64,000 nucleotides of DNA from CAWFQB01 sp965277875. GTDB taxonomy: Bacteria; Armatimonadota; Chthonomonadetes; Chthonomonadales; Chthonomonadaceae. Positions 7,630 to 15,066 of this stretch are shown piece by piece. Under the pieces are notes generated by a model, which saw nothing but the letters and a program-made list of their open reading frames with translations, made no database searches and was not told where the DNA came from. Made by a program: the position numbers and the translations under genes. The stretch spans positions 4,960,001-5,024,000 of the forward strand of contig CBDIDV010000002.1 in assembly GCA_965277875.1 (NCBI GenBank), read 5' to 3'. Within the stretch, counting starts at the first letter, position 1; each line of letters opens with the position of its first letter.

Positions 7630-8310
7630 TTGCACACCCGTTTCACCGTTCGCAGCGTCGTCACCCTGTCCGCGCTTTCCTGCATTGCGCTTTTCGCCCC
7701 CCCCCCCCCCGCACATGCCCAGGTGAAACTTGACTTTGAGAACCTGAGCAATCCTAGTAATGGTTCTGTCAACAACCAGTCATCGCCGGTAGTGCAAAAT
7801 GGTTTTACCATCACTGCCAATTCTCCAATTCTATTCAGCGTCGCCCCCAACGCCGGAAGCCTCGGTAACTACACCGGTTCAGTAGCACTACTTCCGAACC
7901 CTGTAGCGGGTTCTATGCTAACACTCACTTCCAACGACAGCAGTTTGTTTTCCCTCAACTCCCTCGATTTCGCTAACTTCCTCCCGCAATCTACTCCGGC
8001 TGCCCGTGTCGCCATCATTGTTTCTGGCACAAGAAACAATAATACTATCGTGTCACAGGCGGTCATTCACGGCTTCAACAACAACCTCGAAACGATCTCG
8101 TTCAACGGTGCATTCACCAGCCTCATATCGGTGAGTTTCAGAGAGGTTGTTGTGAATGGAACTCCTATGGGTTTTCAGTTGGACAACATCGTCCTTAATG
8201 CTCCTGCCGCCGTTCCCGAACCCGGCAGTGTGGCCCTGCTTCTCGGAATGGGCTGCGGTGGCGCGGGTTTCCTCGTCCGGCGTCGAAGGCAGGTCAACGG
8301 AGGCGCATAG
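7630..8310 (+). CDS. PEP-CTERM sorting domain protein, C14 tract in the signal peptide
   Basis: This 226-aa secreted protein has a signal peptide (SVVTLSALSCIALFA then PPPPAHAQ) and a C-terminal PEP-CTERM signal. The signal consists of VPEPGSVALL, a hydrophobic stretch and a basic RRRR end. Such tails are cut by an exosortase and the protein is delivered to the surface or matrix. The start is TTG at 7630 with AGGAG 8 nt before it; no ATG fits the signal peptide. The middle (KLDFENLSN...) resembles the beta-rich extracellular domains of PEP-CTERM proteins and has no recognised enzyme motif. The run of 14 C at 7697-7710 lies in the signal peptide, and slippage there would switch the protein off. 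Regulation by sigma-54 is predicted from the promoter. Confidence 0.92.
   Translation: MHTRFTVRSVVTLSALSCIALFAPPPPAHAQVKLDFENLSNPSNGSVNNQSSPVVQNGFTITANSPILFSVAPNAGSLGNYTGSVALLPNPVAGSMLTLTSNDSSLFSLNSLDFANFLPQSTPAARVAIIVSGTRNNNTIVSQAVIHGFNNNLETISFNGAFTSLISVSFREVVVNGTPMGFQLDNIVLNAPAAVPEPGSVALLLGMGCGGAGFLVRRRRQVNGGA
7697..7710 (+). repeat. Poly-C tract (C14) in coding sequence
   Basis: Fourteen consecutive C residues encode the end of an Ala codon and four Pro codons of the signal peptide. Homopolymers of this length are slippage hotspots in replication. Confidence 0.9.
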
Positions 8311-8434
8311 ACGCCTGCCACGCCTGTTCAAAACAGGGCGACAGATAACGACAGACACGGCAGCCGTCAACGCGGCAGCTGTGGCTGGTCTGTTCAGGAC
8401 AGAAGCGGCAGGAGCAAACGTAAGCCGAGGCCCA

Positions 8435-8671
8435 TTAAGCGGCCTGCGCCTTGTTTACAAGCATCCGTTCCGCTTCCCCTTCCTCTTCTGCAATGTCACG
8501 CATCATGGATAGCTGCTCAAAAGCGTCGCGCATCCACTCGCGTTCTTCGGGATGACATCCGATCCACTCACGCAGGGCTGTCTCAGCGGCAGCCACTTCG
8601 GGAAGCGTTTTGGCGCTCAATACCTGTCGTGCGAGCCACTGGCGCGCATGGTCTTTTTCGGTATCAGGCAT
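8435..8671 (-). CDS. Small soluble protein, paralogue of the one at 8948-9175
   Basis: A 78-aa acidic protein with start at 8671 (MPDTEKDHARQWL), AGGAG 8 nt upstream. The core reads LSAKTLPEVAAAETALREWI, then HPEEREWMRDAFEQLSMM. The 75-aa product at 8948-9175 has the same plan: LSART, then WIAAHPED, then AFEQMAL. The two are therefore diverged paralogues. No known family is recognised. It is the last gene of a minus-strand run that begins with the ABC exporter at 11628. Helical content looks high, so protein-protein binding is a fair guess only. Confidence 0.75.
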   Translation of the reverse strand: MPDTEKDHARQWLARQVLSAKTLPEVAAAETALREWIGCHPEEREWMRDAFEQLSMMRDIAEEEGEAERMLVNKAQAA

Positions 8672-8699
8672 GGTAATTTCTCCTGCTGACGACCGCCGA

Positions 8700-8879
8700 T
8701 TACGCAGCCTGTTCCGCCTCAATCGCGTCGGGTGCGCGTTTGTATTGCGTCAACAGCAGTTCGATCCGCTCCTGTTCCGCTTGCCTCTGATCGAGTTCCT
8801 GCTGCCGTCGGGCATTACTTGCGTCGAGACGTTTGTTAAACTCCGCTAGCGTGAGGGCCTCTCGTTCCTCCGTCGTCAT
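8700..8879 (-). CDS. 59-aa charged helical protein, between two paralogous small genes
   Basis: This gene falls below a 60-codon cutoff but is well supported. ATG at 8879 is preceded by AAGGAGG with 9-nt spacing. The product runs MTTEEREALTLAEFNKRL and then a Gln/Glu/Arg-rich stretch (RRQQELDQRQAEQERIE), ending PDAIEAEQAA. It is strongly predicted to be helical or coiled coil. It sits 68 bp after the 75-aa gene and 28 bp before the 78-aa gene, so the three small genes are very likely cotranscribed. Function is unknown. Confidence 0.75.
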   Translation of the reverse strand: MTTEEREALTLAEFNKRLDASNARRQQELDQRQAEQERIELLLTQYKRAPDAIEAEQAA

Positions 8880-8947
8880 GTTCGCGTTCCTCCTTGTTCC
8901 ACGCCGTTCGCGTCCGCAGGATACGAAAGGATCAGGACTCGAAAGGA

Positions 8948-9175
8948 TTACGAAGAGGCTCCAACGACTTCTCGGACAGCGGGAGCGGAATTTTCCTGTA
9001 AGGCCAACTCCACGAGCGCCATCTGTTCAAAGGCCCACTGAATGCCTTTATCCTCCGGGTGCGCTGCGATCCAGGCATTCAGTTCCTCGCTCACGCTTGC
9101 CAAGTGTTGCGTTGTGCGGGCAGATAGAGCGCGCGTCAAAATCTGCTGACGCTGTGGGTCATCCAGGTAGTTCAT
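8948..9175 (-). CDS. Small soluble protein downstream of the ABC exporter
   Basis: A 75-aa protein, MNYLDDPQRQQILTRALSAR..., is the first of three small genes following the exporter on the minus strand (50-bp gap). It shares the pattern LSAxT-x(n)-WIxxHPE-x(n)-FEQ with the 78-aa product at 8435-8671. No family is recognised. Conservation of the Trp-Ile-His-Pro-Glu block between the two copies suggests a folded domain rather than a chance frame. Confidence 0.75.
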   Translation of the reverse strand: MNYLDDPQRQQILTRALSARTTQHLASVSEELNAWIAAHPEDKGIQWAFEQMALVELALQENSAPAVREVVGASS

Positions 9176-9225
9176 GCAGAACCTCTTTACAACACAGCCG
9201 AGACATGGGCAGTCGGCAAGTACGG

Positions 9226-11628
9226 TTACACTACGGCGATCTGGTTGACTTCGGTTTGTATCTTGACGAGTTTGGCGTACTCGCCGTCTTTCTCCATCAG
9301 TTCCTCGTGGGTTCCGAGTTCTTCCATTTTGCCGTCCTTCATCACGACCAGGCGGCTCGCATTGCGAAGCGTACTCAATCGGTGCGCGATGGCGAACGTG
9401 GTGCGATTGGTGGTCAGGCGCGAGATCGCCTCCTGTATCTGCTGTTCGGTCTCGGTATCTACACTAGCCGTGGCCTCGTCCAGAATGAGGATGCGCGGAT
9501 CGTGCAAAATGGCGCGGGCGATGCTGATGCGCTGACGCTCGCCGCCCGACAAACGCTGGCCCCGCTCGCCCACGCTCGTATCGTAGCCGTCCGGGAACTT
9601 CATGATGAACTCGTGGCAGTTCGCTGCTTTTGCTGCCCGCATCACCTCGTCAACGCTCGCGTCAGGCTTGGCATAGGCGATGTTGTCGCGCAGTGTGCCG
9701 GGGAACAAAAACGGCTCCTGCAAAACGATGCCCAACTGCCCCCGAAAGTCGTCGCTGTTGATCTGCCGGATGTCTATGCCGTCTACCAAAATACGGCCCT
9801 CGCTGACCTCATAAAAGCGCGAAAGCAGGTTGATAATCGTGCTTTTGCCCGCGCCGCTATGCCCGACAAGCCCGATCATCTCGCCCGGTTCTACCTTGAG
9901 CGTAAAGTCGTCCAGGACGCGCTTGGCCTTGTCATACGTAAAGGCGACGTGCCGGAACTCCACGGCCCCCTGCATGTCGGGCATGGGAACGGGATGCTCG
10001 GCCTCCTTGATGTCGGGTTCCGTATCCAGCACCTCGAACACGCGTTCGGCTGCGGTCAGACTGCGCGTGGACCAGTCCAGAACTTGCGAAAAGTTCTGGA
10101 ACGGCTGATAGAACTGTATCAGGTAGCCATTGAACATCGTCAGCAGGCCCAGCGTCATCAAATGCCCGCTGATGGTGACGCCGTTCAAGACCTGATGCCC
10201 GCCCACGATCCAGATGATGTAGCTGCCGCTGCTCATCAAGAGCGCGAGCAGGGGAACATACGTGGCGCGAAAAGCGTTGGCCTCGTAGCTGGCCTGAAAC
10301 ACATTGGTGTTGCGATTGCGAAAATTGTTGACCTCGCGGGACTCTTGCGCGAACGCCTTGACGACCCGCATTCCGGTCAGGGTGCTGTTGAGCGTGCTGT
10401 ACATTTTGCTGATGCGCCGCCACACCACATGGTACTTTTTGCGGGCGCGGGGCATGAACCAGCGCGTCAGGCCAAAGATGAATGGGCCGGGCGTGAGCAT
10501 CAGGAGCGCTAATTGCCAGTTCAGGCGAAACAGCACGAACCCGATTGCTACAAGCGTCAGGGTGTTGCTGATAAGCCACGGAATGCCGTCGGCCAGAAAG
10601 TCCCACAGGTTCTCCGCGTCGTTCGTGACGCGGGCCATCACGCTGCCCGTGCTGCGCTTGTCGTAATATCCCAGGCTGAGCTGCTGGAACTTGTCGTACA
10701 GCGCCATGCGAATGTCCATCGTAATGCGCCCGCCGAGCCACGGGTTCAAGCGCCGCTGACCGTACACAAACCCCGCGTTGAGCATACGGGCCACGAAGAA
10801 CAGGCCGACAAAGCCGAGCAGGGGCCGCATACTGACATCATGGGCGCGGGTCTGCACGTTCAGGGTGTCTATGATGCGGCCCGCCACCCACGGCGGCAGC
10901 AGATCCACAAGCGTGATGCCGAAAATCAGCGCAATCGCCCCGACCACCTGCTTCTTGTAGGGCGCAAGGAACTGGAACAGGCGCAGCATCACGGCCCGCT
11001 TGTTCATACACGCCTGACAGACCTCGCTGTCTTCGGGCAGAACGCGCTTGCAGTTGGGGCAGTGCTTGCGGGTCTCTTCGGCCTTTTCTTGCTTGGGCGG
11101 CTCGCCTTTGGCAAGGGCGTCCAGTTGCCGTGCCACGATACTGGCCTCGCCGATGTTGGCCTGCGAAAAACGCAGCAGGGCGATGGTCTGCTCATTGGTA
11201 CGGACATTGATGCTGCCATTACCGACAAGGGTATCTGTCTTGGCTTCCTGTATGTCGTCCAGGGCGATCTTGTGCCGCATCTTGGCGCGATTGCCGCCGT
11301 TGCGCGAAAACACATACGCGTTCGCGTCGTCCACGACCAGCCATTCAGGGTGAAATGCGCCTTCGGGGTTGATGTCGGTCTCAAAGACGAGCGGCTTTTC
11401 TACGGTAGGAATGGGCGCGTTTTCCTGGTCGTCGTTCGCATCATCTTCGGCGGCCTTACTTTCAACTGCATCTTCAGCCGCAGTTTCAGCCGCGTTGTTG
11501 ACGGGATTAGGCGTTGGGTACGCGGCGGCATGACCATTGCGCCCATTAGCGGGGGCGGCAGGCGTCTCGGCGCGCATGTCGCGCAGCGTGTTTTCCACCT
11601 CGGCGGGCAGGGTTTCGAGCAATGCCAT
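9226..11628 (-). CDS. ABC exporter (permease-ATPase) with long N-terminal extension and zinc ribbon
   Basis: An 800-aa half-transporter of the MsbA/lipid-and-drug exporter type. The C-terminal ATPase has Walker A (GHSGAGKST, near residue 590), signature LSGGERQR (near 694) and Walker B ILILDEATASVD (near 715). The six-helix permease covers about 215-540. The N-terminal 210 residues are unusual: an acidic low-complexity stretch, a folded region around FHPEWLVVDDANAYVFSRNG, and a CxxC...CxxC zinc ribbon (HCPNC and CQAC) just before the first helix. Such proteins work as dimers exporting lipids, peptides or drugs; the substrate is not predictable. Three small genes follow on the same strand. Confidence 0.9.
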   Translation of the reverse strand: MALLETLPAEVENTLRDMRAETPAAPANGRNGHAAAYPTPNPVNNAAETAAEDAVESKAAEDDANDDQENAPIPTVEKPLVFETDINPEGAFHPEWLVVDDANAYVFSRNGGNRAKMRHKIALDDIQEAKTDTLVGNGSINVRTNEQTIALLRFSQANIGEASIVARQLDALAKGEPPKQEKAEETRKHCPNCKRVLPEDSEVCQACMNKRAVMLRLFQFLAPYKKQVVGAIALIFGITLVDLLPPWVAGRIIDTLNVQTRAHDVSMRPLLGFVGLFFVARMLNAGFVYGQRRLNPWLGGRITMDIRMALYDKFQQLSLGYYDKRSTGSVMARVTNDAENLWDFLADGIPWLISNTLTLVAIGFVLFRLNWQLALLMLTPGPFIFGLTRWFMPRARKKYHVVWRRISKMYSTLNSTLTGMRVVKAFAQESREVNNFRNRNTNVFQASYEANAFRATYVPLLALLMSSGSYIIWIVGGHQVLNGVTISGHLMTLGLLTMFNGYLIQFYQPFQNFSQVLDWSTRSLTAAERVFEVLDTEPDIKEAEHPVPMPDMQGAVEFRHVAFTYDKAKRVLDDFTLKVEPGEMIGLVGHSGAGKSTIINLLSRFYEVSEGRILVDGIDIRQINSDDFRGQLGIVLQEPFLFPGTLRDNIAYAKPDASVDEVMRAAKAANCHEFIMKFPDGYDTSVGERGQRLSGGERQRISIARAILHDPRILILDEATASVDTETEQQIQEAISRLTTNRTTFAIAHRLSTLRNASRLVVMKDGKMEELGTHEELMEKDGEYAKLVKIQTEVNQIAVV

Positions 11629-11979
11629 AAATGTGTCGTGCCTTTCGGATCAAGCGCTGTACGGTCGGGCTATGTCAGGTTCCGCGTGTCCGGCAGTGAT
11701 GCACAGAAGATGCAGGCGGCAAAAATACGAAATAAAATGCGGGAGAGAACGGGATAGAAAAAGACGGTGCGAATGCAGCGGCGCAACGCTGAGACGCTGC
11801 AAAACGCGCTACAAAAGTATACCTGTCCCTAGTACGATTTGCGGGCGCGTGATGTTTGCCGATGCGAGCCGATGTGCGGAAGGAACAGCAGAGAAAAAGA
11901 GAGGGGGGGAGGGTCAAGCGCGTGTGCGAGCAGTCACTCAACTACAAGCAGGCACTCAACACGCAGTCAGGTGGCCCAT
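11629..11979. other. Intergenic region upstream of the ABC exporter gene
   Basis: About 350 bp between two minus-strand genes. It holds purine-rich stretches (for example around 11895-11912) and presumably the exporter promoter. No gene, RNA or terminator hairpin is convincing here. Confidence 0.5.
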
Positions 11980-12525
11980 CTACTTTGTGATGGGGGGTGC
12001 GATGCGGTACACGGCGACACCCTTGTAGGTGAGAATGGCGTCCTGTTCCATTTCGAGGGCGTTGGATTGAGGGTTGATGTGCGCGGCGAGCGGGTACTGC
12101 GCCTTGCCGATGTGAAATTGCAGGCGGTTGTTGGGCAGCAGGGCGGCGGTTCCGTTCCAGTACACGGTGACATCATGGCCGTCCTCGCTTTCGGTCACGC
12201 GGGACACGCTCAGGTCGGGAAAGGGCATCGCGGTCGTGGCGGACGCGCTGGACGCGAGCAGGCGCGTTTCGCCCTGTATTGTGCCGTTCGCGAACACGAT
12301 GCGCTGCGACACGACGCCCGACTCGACATCGGGGCCGATAGGCTCGCCGCCCACGCTTTGCAGATCCCATGCGCCCTCTAAGCGCGTCTGGCTCAGGGCC
12401 GCGCCGTCGTTTGCGCCGCCCGCCCGCGAAAGGTGCGCCCCGCCGAACACGCCCACGCAGCACACGACCGCCAGGGCCAACTGCACCCGCCCATTCGCCA
12501 ATGCCTCGCTTACCCTGCCGCTCAT
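11980..12525 (-). CDS. Secreted or membrane-anchored protein, lipocalin-like start
   Basis: A 181-aa product with a hydrophobic N-terminus (VQLALAVVCCVGVFGGAHL) that could be a signal peptide or anchor. The mature part begins LEGAWDLQSVGGEPIG, the pattern seen at the start of small lipocalin-like or META-like beta-barrel domains. Further beta-prone segments follow (VYWNGTAALL, LQFHIGKAQYPL). The start is supported by AGGAGG 5 nt upstream. A role in the envelope is likely, but no ligand can be named. Confidence 0.6.
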   Translation of the reverse strand: MSGRVSEALANGRVQLALAVVCCVGVFGGAHLSRAGGANDGAALSQTRLEGAWDLQSVGGEPIGPDVESGVVSQRIVFANGTIQGETRLLASSASATTAMPFPDLSVSRVTESEDGHDVTVYWNGTAALLPNNRLQFHIGKAQYPLAAHINPQSNALEMEQDAILTYKGVAVYRIAPPITK

Positions 12526-12759
12526 GCCCGCCTCCTGTCACCGCGATTTCCTCCTGAATTATCGGCAAACGGGGCTGGGAACCGGAGAAAATTTCACCAC
12601 GGGGAACACGGGGATACAGGGGAGAGGGAGAGGATTTGCCGCGAAAGAACACAAAGGGACACAAAAATGAGGGGAATATGGAAGAGCAAGCGAACCGCGA
12701 AACACGCAAAACAAACAAAAAAGTTCGGAGCAAATGGGCAGCGATAGTTAGGAATGTGC
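12526..12759. other. Purine-rich intergenic region with degenerate repeats
   Basis: The stretch contains related short units (CACGGGGAACACGGGGATACAGG, units of about 10 bp, near 12598-12620) and A-rich units such as AAAGAACACAAAGGGACAC near 12645. They resemble degenerate dispersed repeats of environmental genomes. No gene is supported. Confidence 0.4.
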
Positions 12760-13536
12760 TTAAACCTTTGCGTTCCAGCGAATGGCAACGGACTCAATGG
12801 AGTGCATTTTGACTCTTACGTGTTCTACGGGGTTGACAATGAGGTCGAGTATAGGCTGATCGTTCAAGGAGCGGACAAGGGCGAGAATGTAGTTGTCCCT
12901 GAGAATGTGCGCGACAGACCATTCTTTGTCTGTAAAGGAGATGTAGCCGTGTGGCGCGACGACGCCTTTTACCTCGATAGCCCGGTAAGTTGAGGGCAGG
13001 ATGGCGCGAAAATCGAAGCCGCTGCCGAACAGGCGCGTGTCTTCCAATGTGCTGCCCTCAAAAAGAGCGAGGGAGGGAAACTGCTCCATAAAAAAGCGTT
13101 CGGCCTTCTCCCCCGTCTGCATTCGTGACGCGAACGGGCTGGTTTCATCCAGCGTAAGTTCGGCGTCCGGCTCCGCCTCAGCGATGGGGGCGGTATAAAG
13201 CTGCGTTGCTTCCGCGCTGCCCTCCAGTATCTTATGCACGATTTCAGCCATTGCCGCCTCGCCCAACTCAGCGTAAGCCTCAATAACATTGGCGCGGGAG
13301 CGTAGAATTGGGCGCTGATGCCAGCCTGCGCGTACCTGCGAGCAGTAGGGATCGAAACTGTCACGCATGTGCTTGACCGTACTTTTCTTTACTCCCAGCG
13401 CATCGCCAATCCGTGTAAACGCCTCTTCCGCTGTGGTGTAGCCCAGAGAGCGAACGCCCTTACGGTCAAATCTGGAAAGGTAATAGGCAGCAATCAAAGC
13501 GCGTTTATGCGGCTCGGTCATTGGTGACTCAGGCAT
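12760..13536 (-). CDS. Orphan restriction-type nuclease with DUF3883-like domain
   Basis: The 258-aa protein has an N-terminal part that looks like a helix-turn-helix (ALGVKKSTVKHMRDSFDPYC). The C-terminal domain is of the DUF3883 type found in restriction endonucleases: FGSGFDFRAIL, then AIEVKGV, then GYISFTDKEWSVA, then NYILALV. The D...ExK pair (FDFRAIL and IEVKG) is the expected PD-(D/E)XK nuclease core. No methyltransferase is adjacent, so it may act on modified DNA or be a solitary remnant. The start could also be the Met at 13521. Confidence 0.7.
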   Translation of the reverse strand: MPESPMTEPHKRALIAAYYLSRFDRKGVRSLGYTTAEEAFTRIGDALGVKKSTVKHMRDSFDPYCSQVRAGWHQRPILRSRANVIEAYAELGEAAMAEIVHKILEGSAEATQLYTAPIAEAEPDAELTLDETSPFASRMQTGEKAERFFMEQFPSLALFEGSTLEDTRLFGSGFDFRAILPSTYRAIEVKGVVAPHGYISFTDKEWSVAHILRDNYILALVRSLNDQPILDLIVNPVEHVRVKMHSIESVAIRWNAKV

Positions 13537-13709
13537 TTTTCATTCTCTATCTGCTTACAGACGCTCGGCTTACAGCCGGTTCGCATCTGGGAACACAACC
13601 TCAAAAAAGATCTCACCTCTGCCCGCCGCAAAATTCGGCGCGCGCTTGCGGCCATGCGGCAGAACGCTTCTGCGTCGTCGTGACAGAACTTCTCTGACTT
13701 GCGCGCTTC

Positions 13710-14162
13710 TTAATCAGCGGCTGTCTCGGAAGGATCTATGACGCGGGCGGCGATGTCGGCAGAGACGGCGCGGAAGTGTCTGGCATTGAGCGTTACAAGA
13801 TGATCCGCTTCCGCGACCAGCGCGGCCTTTGCGATCAGCGCGTCATACGTCTGTCCGCCGCCGATGTTTCGGGCGGCAAGCTGTTCCACTGCATCCCGGT
13901 ACTCGTCGGCGGACAAAGCAATCACCTCGACGTAAGGTAAAACTTCCGTCTGGAGGGCGGCCCAGGCTGTCGCGGAAGAGATCGGCGGTTTTACAGGCAG
14001 ACGCGTCAGAACCGCGTAAACCTCGGCAAGTGTATGCGCCGCAATCACCGCCCTCAGTTCCTGCTTTTGTGCGCGGCGTAGCCATTCGATTGCCAGCGCA
14101 TGAGACGCATGGTTCTGAAATAGGGCGGCGACCAAAATAGACGTGTCCAGCAGTACCTTCAT
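13710..14162 (-). CDS. vapC: VapC-family PIN toxin
   Basis: The 150-aa protein begins MKVLLDTSILVAALF, the classic VapC start with the first catalytic Asp. Other PIN acidic residues follow: E in TLAEVYAVL, D in TYDALIAKAA, and a final motif LVTLNARHF. It cleaves RNA when freed from its antitoxin. Its start codon overlaps the stop of the AbrB-type gene upstream as ATGA, so the pair is translationally coupled. Confidence 0.9.
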   Translation of the reverse strand: MKVLLDTSILVAALFQNHASHALAIEWLRRAQKQELRAVIAAHTLAEVYAVLTRLPVKPPISSATAWAALQTEVLPYVEVIALSADEYRDAVEQLAARNIGGGQTYDALIAKAALVAEADHLVTLNARHFRAVSADIAARVIDPSETAAD

Positions 14163-14449
14163 CGCGCCTCTGTTCCTCCGAAGAAACTTGCCAGCCGCGT
14201 CTCGCGCTCCCGCTCTATCGCGCCTTCGACGTCGCCGATTGGCTCCCCGCCGATCACCTGCACCCCCTCTTCATTGACAAGCGCGGCGACTTCGGGCAGG
14301 ACGCGCAAATGCAGTTCGGCATTCTCCGTGGCTTCCACGATCAGCGTGGTTCCCGCTTTCAAATGCAGTCGTTCACGCGCAGACAGCGGCAGTGTGATGC
14401 GCCCATTCTCGTCCACCTGTACTGTCGTTACATCCATGACATTTTGCAT
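14159..14449 (-). CDS. AbrB/MazE-type antitoxin
   Basis: The gene encodes a 96-aa protein if started at 14449 (MQNVMDVTTVQVDENGRITL). Residues 5-50 form a swapped-hairpin AbrB/SpoVT-like domain: VDENGRITLPLSARERLHLKAG is typical. The C-terminal acidic tail (VEGAIERERETRLASFF) is the usual toxin-binding part. A longer start at 14479 is possible. It should bind its own promoter and neutralise the PIN toxin encoded next. Confidence 0.85.
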   Translation of the reverse strand: MQNVMDVTTVQVDENGRITLPLSARERLHLKAGTTLIVEATENAELHLRVLPEVAALVNEEGVQVIGGEPIGDVEGAIERERETRLASFFGGTEAR

Positions 14450-14485
14450 GATAGAAGCCCCCTGTACTGATTGTACCACCCGATT

Positions 14486-14732
14486 TTAGCGATATTTCTT
14501 GCGCTGTTGAAAGCGCGGCAAACGCAGGGTGTCGTTGCTGTTGCCGCAGGACGTCGAGTTCTCTTCGGAGAGCAGCCAATTCCTCTTCCGCCAACTCCGC
14601 CCGCTGCATTTCCTGCAATCGCTGCGTTTCAGCCTGTGCATACGCAGGCAGGAACTCGCCACTTGCCAGGTCGTACAGGCGCAGGGTCTCGCCCTCGACA
14701 ACCCGTTCCAGCCCTCGCTGCTCGCTTGTCAT
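14486..14732 (-). pseudogene. C-terminal remnant of a Uma2-family endonuclease
   Basis: The frame starting at 14732 reads RGLERVVEGETLRLYDLASG and then a Glu/Gln/Arg-rich helix (AETQRLQEMQRAELAEEELAAL). This matches the C-terminal tail of Uma2-type (DUF820) nucleases, in which a GETLRLYD-like strand is followed by a coiled-coil end. The catalytic PD-(D/E)XK core is missing, so only a fragment of about 80 codons survives. The frame then runs into the antitoxin region, and the exact end is uncertain. Confidence 0.55.
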
Positions 14733-14935
14733 GCGATCCACGCTCGTGCCTGGTCTGCTCGCCCACGTGTGCCTGCACAGACACTCCCATAGTATAGGCG
14801 AAAGCCGAAGGCCCGTCAAGAGAATTGCGCTTTACGTCGCCGCGCGCCTGCCGCAACTTTTCTTCCCCCTGTAATGTCAGCGAAAATCGAGACCTCTGCG
14901 TATTAGCAAGCAGGGGCATAAACGCGAAACAGGAG

Positions 14936-14961
14936 CGGGAATGCGAAACGGGAATGCGAAA
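14936..14961. repeat. Tandem 13-bp direct repeat upstream of rtcB
   Basis: Two exact copies of CGGGAATGCGAAA lie about 105 bp upstream of the rtcB start. A related partial unit (GCGAAACAGGAG) precedes them. The rest of the 14733-15066 gap shows no gene. Confidence 0.6.
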
Positions 14962-15066
14962 CAAGAGGGGCGCGGGCCTCGACATTCGGTTTGTGGAAGC
15001 ATCGGGCCGCCCAACCTCTGCGCGGAAAGAATAGACGGGGGAGCGGGCGACACAGGGAGAACAGCA

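Noticed and set aside
8833..11757. Two long plus-strand frames opposite the ABC exporter
   Set aside because: They mirror a high-GC coding gene in another frame, contain no family motifs and have no ribosome sites.
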